Positions 23,409 to 38,049 of a stretch of DNA of 64,000 bases are shown one piece after another. Under the pieces are notes generated by a model. That model did no database searches, was not told the origin of the DNA, and saw only the letters and a program-made list of their open reading frames with translations. The DNA is from Hermodice carunculata (Eukaryota > Annelida > Polychaeta > Eunicida > Amphinomidae), in the NCBI GenBank assembly GCA_964020975.1, contig OZ026615.1:28379722-28443721 (forward strand), written 5' to 3'. How positions within the stretch are numbered: position 1 is the stretch's first letter; every line of letters begins with the position of its first letter. The translations under genes were made by a program, and so were the position numbers.

Positions 23409-26400
23409 GAGAGAGAAATAACGCATGGGTAACGAATACCATTATGATTTTCCTGTGGACATGTTCCTTTTCTGACAAAGCTTGACTATTCAATCGGTAA
23501 AAATTTGTTTTACAAGAATAATGGTTATTCCCATCACTAAATGAAATAAAAGCTAAGTAGAAATTAAGAGAGTAACACTGCTGGTTTATAGGCCCTTTGG
23601 CACTCTGTTGTCAGAATGGTTGGTAGTATATATCTTGTTCCTGGTCAACAATCCACCACCGCATGAAGATCCACAATGGCGATTCAGCAACGCTTCAGGC
23701 GTGACTATAAACGGGGGGAACAAGTGTTTAGGCACGATTTGCATAATAGCTATCCTCGCCAATTGCTTTCTATAAAACATTCCCTTTGTGGCAAGGCCAA
23801 ACGCAAACCTTTCTGATACCACGCGCCTGCTGTAGTCGAGTGATATCAAAGGTTTTGATCACATCCAAATATTACATTGAATTTTAAAAATGTTAAAAAA
23901 GAAAAATACATATATCTGCTTTATCTGGTGGATGTCAATGAAAGACCCATAATTAACGTACGTACACATATATTAAATGTCATGCAACACATCTTGATCA
24001 TCAGGCATAGAATCAAAATTATCTCTTTTGCCATGCGTGGTAAGAATTTTATTTGTCGGTAAATTTTGATTTCAATGGATATAATAGCGTTTTTGGTGGA
24101 CCCTGTGATCGCGTTGAAGCGTATGTCCCTGATTATACAAGCCCCAGGGTCACAATCAGACACCTTTGCGTTTACAACACAAGGGACATCGTACTGTTCC
24201 CCACAAAATTGGATCTTAATAGAAAACGGATAATCCCTTACGGATCATTACTGCATTGCATGTATATTCAAATGGCCTCAGTAACAAACATGAGACTGAA
24301 GCCAAATCACTTTTATTGAATTCTGATATCGACCATACCATGAATTTATATTTAAGGAAATAAGGTAAAAGATGTCAACAAGATGTGTGAAAATTGAAGA
24401 TATGTGTCACTTGACCTGCACAGATATTTAAGTCAGATAGAGACAAATTGAATGTTTATGTGCATTTGCTACAAGTGAACCAAATGTAAGCCTAATGTAT
24501 GTTAATTGTGTCAGATAAGGGGAACAGAAAGATGTTGTATGCGACTTTTTATGATCCTTCAGATCCAATGAATTCGCACCTGTTTGGTCAACTACATAAA
24601 GGCAAATATTTGTTTCCTATTTTTCTGAAACCGTTAAAAACGAGTCGGGATATGTTGCTTCAGCTGAATGATAGTTTTCACCAATTTATTAATTAAATGC
24701 ATACTGAATATTGACACAAACATGTATCTAACAACATTTACTTCATGCTTAATTTGTTTAAGTTCTATGAGGTCACATATTCACAACCGGCAGATCAATT
24801 ATGAAACGGTAGCCATTCTGCAAGTTAGAAGACGTCGTACGTCATTCAAGATATACGCGTGTTTTTGCGGGCCTGAACCATTCATCGACAAGTGCTGACT
24901 TCTAAACAAACCTGCATTGTGCATAAGGAATAATTTGACACGCGTTTCACATCTCGTACATAGCAAGAAACTGGACCAAATACTGGATCTTAAAAAGCAT
25001 ATTTCAAACTTTTAAAGTTTCCGCGCAATAAGTTATTGTATGGGTACAAGTCAGACCAGCGTACAAACTTAAAAAGATAAAACAGTTTAGAACGCCGCAG
25101 GCAAAATATTAACTTGTCTGGCCTTCATAAGCCAGTTTTGAGTCGTTAATGCCATGATCTCGTGACCTTCATGCTAGAGGGACGTATCATTTTATACCTT
25201 TTTATTTCGGATTTATATACTTATCTTGCTCTCACCGAACTGGAACAGTCAATATGGTTTCACTGTTATGCATATATTATAAACAAATTTATATTCTTTC
25301 CACTTCTTGGGAAAATATTTTGCTTGTGACTTTGTATAATTTGATGAATTTCAAGTGTTTTTCTAAATAGAGGCTTTGCATTACACCCCTGTAGCTTGCA
25401 GGTAGGTTGGTCTAACTTACGAAACTCGATAATGACAGTCACGATTTTATGTAAAGAAAGATTACAACCACAGCACGTACAGTCTTTCTTTATAATACGG
25501 ATTTGTGCGCTTACATTTTGTTGGGCTCCTTTTCCTTATGAAAATTAGCGTTTTCATAGTCCATGTGCCAGTGATTAAACGTGTGAATCAAACCTTATGT
25601 GTATTTCATCTCGATGTGAACTTGCATCAGAATGTGTCCCATCGTATGGCTGCTGTGCCTATCATCACAAGCAGACAAGTTGCATGAAGAGATAAGACCT
25701 ATATCGGTCAACTTTGAATCTTTCTCATTTCAAAAACCTGCATGGTAATAACGTAAGTCAAGCACATATCGAAGGCCTTTTGCTCACATCTTAATTATCG
25801 GTAAGTTACTCTGAAAACTTTTTATCCGTGAATTTAAAAGAACCCACACCTGTTTTAGTTGGAAATGAGAGTTATAAACTTAATATCATTGCCTTATCTT
25901 ATGGAAGTGGTTTAAAAGCTTTATAGAATTATGGAAGCATTATGTACATTAGTCACACTTGAGCAAAGCGAGGACCGTAAAGGATCTTGTTCCTGCACCT
26001 TTTGTGTATCTGCGACAGCACAATTATTATGCTTGCTTTTTCTTCCTAAAAAAATAACACTGAGCCAGTCAGAAGCATATCAAATTAAACTTTGTCTTAA
26101 AGATTGTAGTAAAAATGGATGGCATCATAACATGTATCTACTGTTTGTGACAATAAACTTCCGAAAAAAAAAAGCATTTCAGCATTTAGTATTGTGCAAA
26201 TTCGAGCCTTGACATCATGGTTTCTCGGAGTACACTTGTCCGATAACAGATGAGTTCAAACGTCTTCGAGCTCAGAATGCTTACTTGTTTCTGACAGAAA
26301 ACGTACTTGTCCCGGACAAGACCTGGCTTTATACCAGGCTTCGAATCATGATTACGACTGTGCAAATCATAGCATCGTATTTTATGTGAAACTCAGACAA

Positions 26401-27286
26401 AGCATTAATAGGCTATTTCAAAACATTTGTTTGATATTACTCTCTGTGCGATGAATAGATAGCCAATGTCACAGAGCTTGTGATAATCATAACCCGCAGA
26501 TGTCCATATCTTAAGTATTTTTGTAACCGATACACGTACGCGTCAAAGATCCATCTGTGGTACAACCCAATCTTTTTTGTCAGGCTTTCTCTTTGGAGAA
26601 AATTGAAGATTTGTAAAGCCATATTAGTCTTTTGATTGACATGTAGGTCTATTATTAAACGTGGATGATCATCATGTAAACTGTTGTCGCCAACGCAGGA
26701 TGAGCTCAATGTGGACATAATACAATACATATTTTTATCTCACCTGAGTAAGCCGTTGACTAATTGACTATGGGATAAGCCTAGCATGCTTGAAACCCTT
26801 GAGTCGACACCCCTTTGCCATTAGTAAGAGCGTAACGAGGAACATGAGAATATTTAGGATTTAAATTACAGGATCTTATTTCGCTTGTACCTTCTTTTAC
26901 ACTATAAATTGCCACAAACACTTCATGGATGTACTCCGGTCCACGATGTCCCCGTGTAAAAAGGGTTGTTATCTGAAGGAAATTACTATCACTTCTCTCC
27001 CTCAGAGAATGACACTGGTCAAGAAGGGTTACCTGAACCTCCTTGTCCAATAAGAGGAGGTCTCACCTGATCACTCTTGAACACCCGCGTCCTCTGGTGT
27101 TTCAAGGCTTCTACTTATTAGACTTATATATCCCACTAAGCCTCAAATGGCACGAGCTTCAACAAGTGACTTTACAAGAAGTGTCAGCTGTATTTTGACA
27201 TTCTTAACGGGTCTCTTAATATTGTACTTATTTGGCTCTGGAATTTGAACATCGTATAAGACACCAAAGGTTGATTTATCGATATT
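23409..27286. other. No gene seen between LINE fragment and gene 2
   Basis: About 3.9 kb without recognisable coding similarity on either strand. The 5' UTR exon and promoter of gene 2 should lie in its right part. TTATATATCC near 27123 is a possible TATA element but no clear donor follows it. Confidence 0.4.
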
Positions 27287-27297
27287 TCTGCTTACAG
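27287..27297 (+). promoter_or_regulatory. Splice acceptor abutting the start codon, gene 2
   Basis: TCTGCTTACAG ends immediately before ATG, as in genes 1 and 3. Confidence 0.75.
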
Positions 27298-28449
27298 ATG
27301 GTCTTATTACCAACTCTCTGCTGCATCAGTCTACTCTTGCTGCTGCAAGAGACTGAGAGCAGTAATGTTCTGGTCAGGCAATCGCTGGCTGAGTATCCTG
27401 GCGCAGTCTGTAATGATGGTTCCACGGCCGCTTACTACCATACTCAATCATATGGCAACAAACAAAATGTTATCATCTTCCTGCAAGGTGGTGCAATGTG
27501 CGCTTCAGTGCAGTCTTGCAGATTCAGATGTTTTGAAGAGGTTAAAGAGTGCAATGGTTCTTGTAAGAAAAATCCCAGATTATGTAGAGCCAAGACGCAA
27601 GGCATTATGCGAAATCAGCGTGCCTTGTTATCGGACGATTTTAACACAAATCCTGCATTCCATGCCTTTTACAAAGTCTATGTTCCATACTGCTCCAGTG
27701 ACTTTTATAGTGGCAACAGAACAGCCTCAGCTCAAACAGGAAATCTAGCCTTCAAAGGTAAAGTTATTTTGAATGGGATTATAAGTGATCTAAAGATGAA
27801 AATTGGATTGTCTAAAGCTAGAACTGTTGTTCTTGCAGGCAGCAGTGCCGGTGCAGTTGGCACCATGATTAACTGTGATCATGTGCAGGCTCAGTTGCCA
27901 GGAGTGCATGTCAAGTGTGTTTTGGATGCCCCACAGTTACAGGTTTCGAAAACCTCACTGTCCAATAACTGTGCAAAGTTTCCTAATCCAACTGCCAAAC
28001 GTTTGTTGTGGAATGCTCAACTAGATGAATCGTGTATGGAAAAAGAAAACCCAAAGAACAGAGATTGGAACTGTATGTATTTTAAGGGACTGTGGAAACA
28101 TATTGAAACGCCGGTTTTTTTGGCTCTTGCAAGATTCGACAGTGTCTTTTTGAGTCTTGAATGCAGAAGGGAGAGGGAACACTTAGAAGAGTGGAGCCGT
28201 GTAACTCTCGATACAGCACTGGAGATGATTCGTGCCAAGCCGAATAATGGTCTGTTTATGCCGAGCTGCAAACTTCACACGTTTGGTGGACAAAACAATG
28301 TCTACAATGCTCTGCCTGTGGGACCAAATGCATTAACCTTGTCTAAACTTCTTGGAAATTGGCTTGAGGGCCGTGGTCCGTATCAAGCCTGGGATAATTG
28401 TGGTATTTTTGTATGTAACAACAGGTGTCCGAAGCGCATTCTGGTGTAG
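27298..28449 (+). CDS. NOTUM/pectinacetylesterase-family secreted hydrolase, copy 2
   Basis: This 383-residue paralogue of the flanking genes aligns without gaps through the catalytic core. A Leu-rich signal peptide covers about residues 1-21. GSSAG carries the nucleophile Ser183, with Asp281 in ARFDSVF and His327 in CKLHTF. It differs in the oxyanion segment (QGGAMC instead of QGGGAC or QGGGMC) and has one extra residue near GGQNNVYN. All 18 post-signal Cys are conserved. I chose the ATG after the acceptor because the upstream in-frame extension has no signal-like start and is probably intronic. The frame is intact, so the gene appears functional. Its job is unknown beyond ester hydrolysis in the secretory or extracellular space. 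Confidence 0.9.
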   Translation: MVLLPTLCCISLLLLLQETESSNVLVRQSLAEYPGAVCNDGSTAAYYHTQSYGNKQNVIIFLQGGAMCASVQSCRFRCFEEVKECNGSCKKNPRLCRAKTQGIMRNQRALLSDDFNTNPAFHAFYKVYVPYCSSDFYSGNRTASAQTGNLAFKGKVILNGIISDLKMKIGLSKARTVVLAGSSAGAVGTMINCDHVQAQLPGVHVKCVLDAPQLQVSKTSLSNNCAKFPNPTAKRLLWNAQLDESCMEKENPKNRDWNCMYFKGLWKHIETPVFLALARFDSVFLSLECRREREHLEEWSRVTLDTALEMIRAKPNNGLFMPSCKLHTFGGQNNVYNALPVGPNALTLSKLLGNWLEGRGPYQAWDNCGIFVCNNRCPKRILV

Positions 28450-28778
28450 ACTTCGAAATCAGTGCCCACAATAATGCCCATACATCTTCTTTACCGTTAC
28501 TGTCCCAGCAAGCAGGGGGTTAACGTTGGCTCAATGTTGGGTCAGCCTTCATTGCTTGCTGTGTATGTGCGTTCCTCTTCAACATTTAAATCACAAACGA
28601 AAAATAGACAGTTGGCTGATGTTCATTTTCATACAAATCTATTCATCTCAGGGTAAATAACTATGTTTTAAACATAAACGAATAAGATCTTCTGGAAAAA
28701 CAAAGAAAAAGAATAAAAAAAGGACCGACACGTCCCGTCTTGGTGTATGATATGGTGAATGTGAAATGCTAATACAAC

Positions 28779-28784
28779 AATAAA
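28779..28784 (+). terminator. Candidate poly(A) signal, gene 2
   Basis: AATAAA lies about 330 bp after the stop. An earlier AATAAA is present near 28712. Confidence 0.4.
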
Positions 28785-29007
28785 AAGTTACCAAAACTCG
28801 TTTGCATGTGTTGTACTAAATTTGGCAGGGTCATTGATACTGTATATATGTTAATAAAACCCTCCATCCCATGTGACCTTAAGGGCAACATCATCGTGTT
28901 GGACGGTTGTCTTTTCATTGCCACATCACAAGCGACAAAGTACACATTAATTGTTCATCTTTATGAATCTACATCGAAACTACATTGTTCAATAGGTCTA
29001 TCGTTGC

Positions 29008-29465
29008 ATATTTGATGCCAAGTGTCAAACCCTTGATTTCGTGGTGAAATTGCTAAGTTTTTGATTTGGAGGAAAAATCACCAAATTGAATCAATCATCA
29101 TTTTTCTCCACAAAATTGTAAGAGAATTAAAACACTCTTACAATTCTGTGCACAAAATTGTAAAAGATAATTAATCTTGTGCACAAAGATATATTTAATA
29201 TATATTTATAATTTTGGACGAAATCTTAAAATATACTGTTTTTGTTCATAAAATTACATAAGGTTTTACAAAATATTCTGAGCCATTAGTCCAAAAATTG
29301 CATAGACTTCACAATTCTGTCCACAAACCCTAAGCTGCTCAATTTTGTCCATGAAATTGAACAAAATTAACAATTCTGTCCACGAAATTCCAAGCTTCTC
29401 AATTTTGTCCACGAAATTGTGTAAACTTACCAATTCACAAAATTAGGGACAAAATTGTAAGAAGT
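29008..29465. repeat. Palindromic minisatellite, AATTTTGTCCACGAAATT type, left block
   Basis: Degenerate units alternate CAATTTTGTCCACGAAATTG with their inverses (CACAAAATTGTAAGAG against CTCTTACAATTCTGTG), so each unit is largely self-complementary. The array stops near 29465 and similar units resume at about 29880. Confidence 0.65.
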
Positions 29466-29879
29466 GACATGTGGCACCCTGGCGTGCCAAGTGCAACATG
29501 TCTTACGACTTCGTGACGGCAGAGATGATCAGATACCCCCCCCCCCCATCCAAATACGTGAACAGAACTAACGAATCTCGCGCCCTTGGAAACCAATTAA
29601 AAAATCATAAAGAACATGCCCATAAGGGAGCAAAATTATCAGTTCCAGGCTGTTTTGACCAGCCTCTAAAACACAAGTAATAGGCAGCCCACATGAGCCA
29701 ACAGCAGACTAGAATGGGCAAATAAAGCACCACCAGTAAGTGCGGCATTTGGTATCTGGCATCGCCATGTTATTTTGATGTTTCGACAACACGTGACTTT
29801 CAAACGAGAATACACACACCACGCCATCTATTGGTGAATAATATGTAACTGACGGAATTAATATTAATATCTTGACATT
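29466..29879. other. Insert between the two halves of the palindromic array
   Basis: Unrelated sequence starting with a small hairpin (GACATGTGGCAC against GTGCAACATGTC) and containing a C run at about 29537. It may be a separate insertion; no coding region is recognised. Confidence 0.35.
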
Positions 29880-30105
29880 TGCAATTTCCTGACGATTTTG
29901 TGGACAGAATTAAAATTTATCCAATTCCTTGAGATAGGTTCAATTTTGTGTAAACGAAATCGGATAAGCTTACTTTTGTAACCCTTATAATTTTGGGATT
30001 TTGGTATCGATTGTAAGAGTTCCGTGGATCACTTACGATTTCGTGGTTACCGATATAATCGACAATCGGGAAGATCTCTCTCAATTTTGTCCACAATCTA
30101 GTGTT
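29880..30105. repeat. Palindromic minisatellite, right block
   Basis: Units such as CAATTTTGTGTAAACGAAAT and TCAATTTTGTCCACAATC resume here, continuing the array on the left. Confidence 0.55.
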
Positions 30106-30930
<825 letters not shown>

Positions 30931-31229
30931 CCTGTTCAACGTAATCCACTAGATGACGCCACCAATAACAAAAGTACAAAAAATGTCAAGGGGCTAACTT
31001 ACTTATTGTAGACGCTATCGTGTTGACAAGGAAATATTTACGGACGGACGGACATGAGTGATCACATGAGGTCCGCGTCCTATGGTCAGCAGAGCTAAAA
31101 GAAACCCTGGAACTCTTGGTATGATAGGTGCGACACGTTAAAAAGACTAATCTCGGGTGAATCTACCAACTCCGTTCAAATGGCCATGTTCCATTTGTTT
31201 GGGATTTTTTATGGATTAAAAAAAAAAAA

Positions 31230-31761
31230 CATTTTGGGCAAGATCTTCAAAACCGCTTGGCCAATTGCTTCTAATCTACATAGGAACACGTCTAGGGACC
31301 CTTAAACCTGAATTTGTTCCAGAGGTGGTGTGATTTTTTCTCTTAATAATGTTTGTGTATTAATGCTATTTTTTCCTTCTGAAAAAATTAACACACAGAT
31401 TGTGCTGAAACTTGGTAGAAATGTACTTTGTGGAAGGGACAAATAAAAAGATTGTGATACTACGAAAGCCTGATTTTTCACAGAATTTTCAATGCGGGCA
31501 CTTGTAGGTGAACGCTACCTTTCTATTGATTACTATGCAAGTGAATTAGGATTGCAATGATAATTCACATGTTTTGACTTCTCCAAAAACGTCGACCAGA
31601 TTCAGTTGGTGGGGATGTACCTCAGATGAGTCTATAGAGTGTGGTCAAATAGTCGTGCTCTTGTGACCTTTGCATTTTTAATGAATTTTTATTTTTTAAT
31701 GAATTTTTATTTTTCAATGAATTTTATCTATTTATTTATTTAATTAATTAATTATTTTTAT

Positions 31762-31841
<80 letters not shown>

Positions 31842-31980
31842 TTATGTATTTATTAATTTATTTAAATCGGAAAAAAAACTTTTGCTCCGAAGGCCAATTG
31901 CTATCAAACTGCATCGGAACACTTCTGGGAACCCATAGACCTTGATTTGTGTGACAGGTGACTCTGTGATTTTTTAACTA
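31230..31980. repeat. Diverged dispersed repeat units with (TATC)n
   Basis: Two blocks (about 31235-31345 and 31885-31975) share GGCCAATTGCT, CTACATAGGAACAC or CTGCATCGGAACAC, and a following ACCTGAATTTG or ACCTTGATTTG. A (TATC)n array (31762-31841) lies between them. Confidence 0.6.
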
Positions 31981-33460
<1,480 letters not shown>

Positions 33461-33519
33461 CAAGCAAATAAGACTCAATAAATACTCTGAATGCAAAATA
33501 TTAAGTTCAGATAGATTTT

Positions 33520-35617
33520 CTCTACTTTGTTCTGTGTCTAAAGTGTTTGAATCATGTGTATTTAAGAAATTGTATGAATTTCTAACAAGTCCCAGTCTAC
33601 TGACGTATTGCAATTTTGGGTTCAAAAGAATGGACAGCACTGTAAATCAGCTGATAAACATTGCAAATGAAATAAGCCAAGCAGTTGATCAGGGTAAAGA
33701 AGTACGTATGATATTTCTAGCTGTTTCGAAAGCATTTGATCGTGTGTGGCTGGGTGGCCTTTTATTAAAATTACAGCATTTAGGTATACATGACCCATTA
33801 CTTGCATGGATTAAGTCATATTTAAATGATAAAAGCAGAGGGTTGGCGTAGAGGGCAACTTTTCGGATTGGGTACATATTGAGTCTGGAATTCCTCAGGG
33901 CAACGTTTTAGGTCCTTTGTTGTTTCTGGTGTTCATAAACGATTTAATTGACGATATTACTTGTAAAGGCTACTTATTCGCGGATGATACAACCTTGATG
34001 GAAATTGCGGAAACTCCTCAGGAAACGGTTATTAATTTCAAAGCAAATTTACAGGTTGTTTAAGGGTGGGGGAGAAAATGAAAAGTAGATTTCAATCCCG
34101 ATAAAACCAAGGAAATGATAATTTCGACCAAAAAGAGAAAGCCTACACATGATCAACTGTTTTTCATGAACAAGCCGATCTTACGTGCACGTGAGCACAA
34201 ACACCTAGGTATTGCATTAACTTATAACTTATGTTGGGACACCAATATTAAAATTAACGGTAATAAGGCACTTTTCCGCTTGGGGCGCATCAGATCATGC
34301 ATGTATAATTTGCCTTGCGAGGCCTTCGAATGTATATACACCAAAAAGAGAAAGCCTACACATGATCAACTGTTTTTCATGAACAAGCCGATCTTACGTG
34401 CACGTGAGCACAAACACCTAGGTATTGCATTAACTTATAACTTATGTTGGGACACCAATATTTAAATTAACGGTAATAAGGCACTTTTCCGCTTGGGGCG
34501 CATCAGATCATGCATGTAGAATTTGCCTTGCGAGGCCTTCGAATGTATATACACCTCTTTTATACGCCCCATACTTGAATATGCTTCACCTGTGTTCGAC
34601 AATTGTTCTGGACGAAGCAGAGCTTTGTTGGAAAGTGTGCAAATATAAAGCCTCATTATTTGTTTCAGGTGCAATGAAAACAGTCCAAGGTTTGGACGTG
34701 TCTTGGGTGGCCGAGCCTGGAAGTTAGACGCAAATACTATAAATTAGTTCTCTACTATAAGAGTACACAAGGTACATGTACATGTCCGGAACACATGAGG
34801 GCGCTAATTCCTAGACTTAATAGCGACAGGGCCAATTACCCATTACGTACTATCAATGATCGTTCTCCGATTTACGCAAGAACTTCGTTGCTTTTTAACT
34901 CCTTTCTACCCTCCACAACCCGTCTTTGGAATGCCCTCCGATAAACATCAGAAATTGCCCCTTCTTAAATATATTCAAGGTACATCTCAAGCGTCATCTA
35001 TTTCCCACCAGGCTCGAACATCTTAGATACGGACCTAGAAAGCTAAATATCTTGATGAATCGACTCCGTGTCGACTTCAGTGCATTAAATGCCCACTTGT
35101 TTACGAGACATCTCACTGAAACTCTTAAATACATTTGCGGATGTCCCTCTGAAAATGTTACCCATTATTTTCTTCACTGCCCACTTCATGACAATTCTAG
35201 ACAAACTTCTTTGCCAAGGATTTCAAATATTATTTTAAACGGAAATCTAGAAGTAGATTTCATTCGGTTACAAAATTGTGACAAAATTCATTTGCTGCTA
35301 TTTGACGCAGAATCTGCATCATACTAATGCACATGTTTATTAATTGAGGCTACTATGCAGTTTATTGAAAATTCTAAAAGATTCCGTTTAGTCTCACTAG
35401 ATCAAGACACAACACTTCAGTAATTGGTACTGAATTTTTACCTTTTCTACTGGTCATATGTGATTCATTGTATGTTTCTTTACTATTGTTTTTTTTTCCA
35501 GACATATTATGGAATTTGTATAATCTCGATGTACTTGTATATACTTGAGGAGAGAGATTTGTATAAGCCACAGGCTATTTTCTCAATCATCTCTAAAGAA
35601 ATAAAGTTTATTATTAT
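33520..35617 (+). mobile_element. 5'-truncated LINE with 19-bp target duplication
   Basis: The plus strand encodes VSKVFESCVFKKLYEF, FLAVSKAFDRVW, IPQGNVLGPLLFL, LFADDTTLMEI, HKHLGIAL, RPILEYASPVFDNC and a C-terminal CGCPSENVTHYFLHCP block. That is the reverse transcriptase and tail of a CR1/Jockey-type element without endonuclease. It ends in AATAAAGTTTATTATTATT. TTAAGTTCAGATAGATTTT before it (33501-33519) and TTAAGTTCAGATAGGTTTT after it (35618-35636) match at 18 of 19 positions and are the target-site duplication. Frame changes and stops make it inactive. It holds a 213-bp internal tandem duplication. Confidence 0.9.
34127..34552 (+). repeat. 213-bp in-frame tandem duplication inside the LINE
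   Basis: 34127-34339 and 34340-34552 are nearly identical. The unit of 71 codons runs from KKRKPTHDQLF to the AFECIYT thumb block. The second copy has two visible changes, each giving a stop (ATATTTAAA, and TAG in CATGTAGAA). A 213-bp period preserves the frame. Confidence 0.9.
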
Positions 35618-35636
35618 TTAAGTTCAGATAGGTTTT

Positions 35637-36330
35637 ATTCCAGGCACCCTTTGCACGTTCCGTTGGCTGAAAACTAGAGAATGGTTACAATCTGTGTGAT
35701 ATTCGAACTGAAACGAGGCTACTTTATACGTGGCACAAGCTGGCAAAGGGCAATTCAAATATTGAAGTGTGAAAACCCACCAAACGTAAACAACGCAAAA
35801 TGTAGACACATCATTCCTTAATGTAAAATGCAAACAGTTACGCAAATTTAGCGAGCGGCCACATAATGTAAACTTGGTGTAAAATGCAAATATATACATT
35901 TCGCAAGAGCATGACACATTGCCATGAAAGCAACAATGCAATCAACCTTTGGCTGCCACGGAATGTGGACTGGCTGAAAATATAATTGTTAGCTGCTATC
36001 AAGTGCTTGTATTAATATAGGCATGAACAGAACTGCTGTGATCGAAGCAATTCTGAAATAAAGTAATCTGTTCCCCCCCCCCCCAAAAAAAGTTGAGAAA
36101 CTCAAAAAGTGGATATCCGTTGTTTTGTTTTTTTTTTTGTTTTTTTTTTTCTGTTTCGAATCAGTTGTCCAAATATCGCAGCAGTGGATCTATGCAAAGC
36201 AGAGGTATAAACCGGACAAGGCTGATCAGTGACTCGTACTTAAACCAACATATTTCACTTCGTATTTGGAGCGTCTTGAACCACGACGAAATAATCATTG
36301 TTGGGGGTAAGACAATTAGGGCATAGATTA
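35637..36330. other. No gene seen
   Basis: Intergenic DNA with a C run and a T-rich tract at about 36070-36155. Confidence 0.35.
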
Positions 36331-36540
36331 GTTTATGCTTTTGCTAAATCATTTAGCAATATCGCTAAATAATTTGGCAATAGTACTGAATGATTTGGCG
36401 ATATCCCCAATTGTGTATAATTAAGCGACTACCGCCCAATGATTTAACGATTTTGTGATATCGGTAAATCATTTGGAGATATCAGTGAATAGTATATTTA
36501 GTGATATCGCTAACTTATTTAGCGATATCTCTAGATGTAT
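36331..36540. repeat. Palindromic minisatellite, GCGATATCGC type
   Basis: Units around TTTAGCGATATCGCTAAAT recur with variation: AAATCATTTAGCAATATCGC, GAATGATTTGGCGATATC, TTTAGTGATATCGCTAAC. Unit cores are self-complementary, as in the arrays at 11.6, 13.2 and 29 kb, but with a different sequence. Confidence 0.65.
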
Positions 36541-36740
36541 TTCCGCTTCCTGTCCTATTTTTATCCAATATGGCTGCCGATTTTGAGGGAAGTGCTATGG
36601 CTTCATCCTTCCAAAGTGTTCTGTTGAGAATTGATTATCATCTCTGGCATTGTCAACAGGTTTATTATCATGCTGCGAAGACAGTGTATGCTAACAATCA
36701 ATTTTATCGTCAAACTTAACAATCAAGCCTACAGGTCCTA

Positions 36741-37188
36741 ATGCTCGCTGCTTTGCGCCATTCACTACACATGAGTTTATTGAGAATGACTAGGAAATTG
36801 AGTGAAGCATCACACCATTTGCCAAGATGTCGCTTTGTGCAAGTCGGTCCAAGAAGGCCGATTCAGATGATTAAGCACGAGGCGGTATTTTTTCTAACGA
36901 CTGGAAAGACTTTCCCGTATTTTTTGCATACCGCAAAGTTTATTCCAGTGACTTTCTCAGTGCAAACAAGGCGCCACCAGTGGACACACACAAAATCTGG
37001 CCTTCAAAGGAAAGGATATTTCTTTGGGTCCGATAAATGATCTAAAAAGTGACTATTGGATTCTCTAAAGCCATGAATGTTCGTTTTTGCCAGTTAAAGT
37101 GCGGGTGTATGTAGTTGGCGCCGTGATCAACTGCGACTACCTTCTGGCCCAGTTGGAGTACCCGTAAAGTGTGTCTTTGATGCTCCAG
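36741..37188 (+). pseudogene. NOTUM-like pseudogene, 5' part
   Basis: This is a degenerate fourth copy of the array, on the same strand. It has an ATG-CTCGCTGCTTTGCGCC start like MxxxxLCC, preceded by CCTACAG. GTGCAAGTCGGTCCAAGAAG and CCGATTCAGATG follow (the ECRFRC region), then TCTAACGACTGG, TTTATTCCAGTGACTTTCTC, TCTGGCCTTCAAAGGAAA, ATAAATGATCTAAAAAG, TCTAAAGCCATGAATGTTCG and a nucleophile region ending TGATCAACTGCGACTACCTT. Several internal deletions and frame changes remove parts of the N-terminus and the GxSxG segment. It breaks off near 37188 at a LINE insertion. Confidence 0.85.
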
Positions 37189-38049
37189 CATGAATATAGA
37201 TAACAAGCTCAAATTTGACATTCATATTGATGAGCTGTGCACGAAAGCTGCTAGACAGCTCAATGTCCTGAAGAGACCAATCAATTATTTAGATTCTAAA
37301 TGTAAGTTACTGATCTTCGAGTCTTTCATTTTATCTAATTTCAATTAATACCCTCTTGGATGCCACTTCTGTGGGGCTACTCTGACAAAAAGAAAAAAAA
37401 GGAAAAATCCGGGAACGTGGCCTATGTTTTGTTTACGATGATCACAAAAGTGATTATCATTCTCTTTTGTAAAAGGCAAATTTGTCCACCTTGTCAATTG
37501 GTAGACTCCGATTACTTTCCATTGAAGTCTGCAAAGCTCTTGAGGACCACAGCCCAAATTATTGACAAGACATTTTAAACAGTATATGTCAATTGAAGCT
37601 TCCCGCTCATCTAAGTATTTAAAATACCCTGCATATAACAAGGTGACTTATGGTAAAAACTCTTTGCGCTACCAAGGTGTCAAAATTTGGAACTAGGTCC
37701 TTAATAGCATAAAAGATGCTGTAACTTTGACAGAACTTAAAAGGAAACTGATTGCCACCTGAACCTTTGACGGGTCATGCACTTGGCCAGCATGTAGTAA
37801 AATACTCAGATGAGCGGGATGCATGACTGTCCGATATTGGATCATTTGTAACTTTGTGGTGCAGTTTTTTTTCAGTTGTGTATAAATGCTGTCAATTATA
37901 ATTATAAGTATTTGTCTAACGTTACTTTATGTATGTATGTATGTATGTATGTATATATGTATGTATGTATGAATTTTGTCGGTTTATCAGCCCTTTGGCT
38001 AATGTTTCTCTTTGTTCACGTGCCGACTTTAAATGATGCTTTGTATTTT
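37189..38049 (+). mobile_element. LINE 3' fragment inserted in the pseudogene
   Basis: The plus strand codes for NKLKFDIHIDELCTKAARQL, LKRPINYLDSK, IFESFILSNFN and, further on, YGKNSLRYQGVKIWN. These are the C-terminal reverse-transcriptase blocks of an L2/CR1-like element, with stops and frame changes. A (TATG)n tract (37927-37971) lies in its tail. The pseudogene sequence resumes on the far side. TCCAG occurs at both junctions and may be all that can be seen of a short target duplication. Confidence 0.8.
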
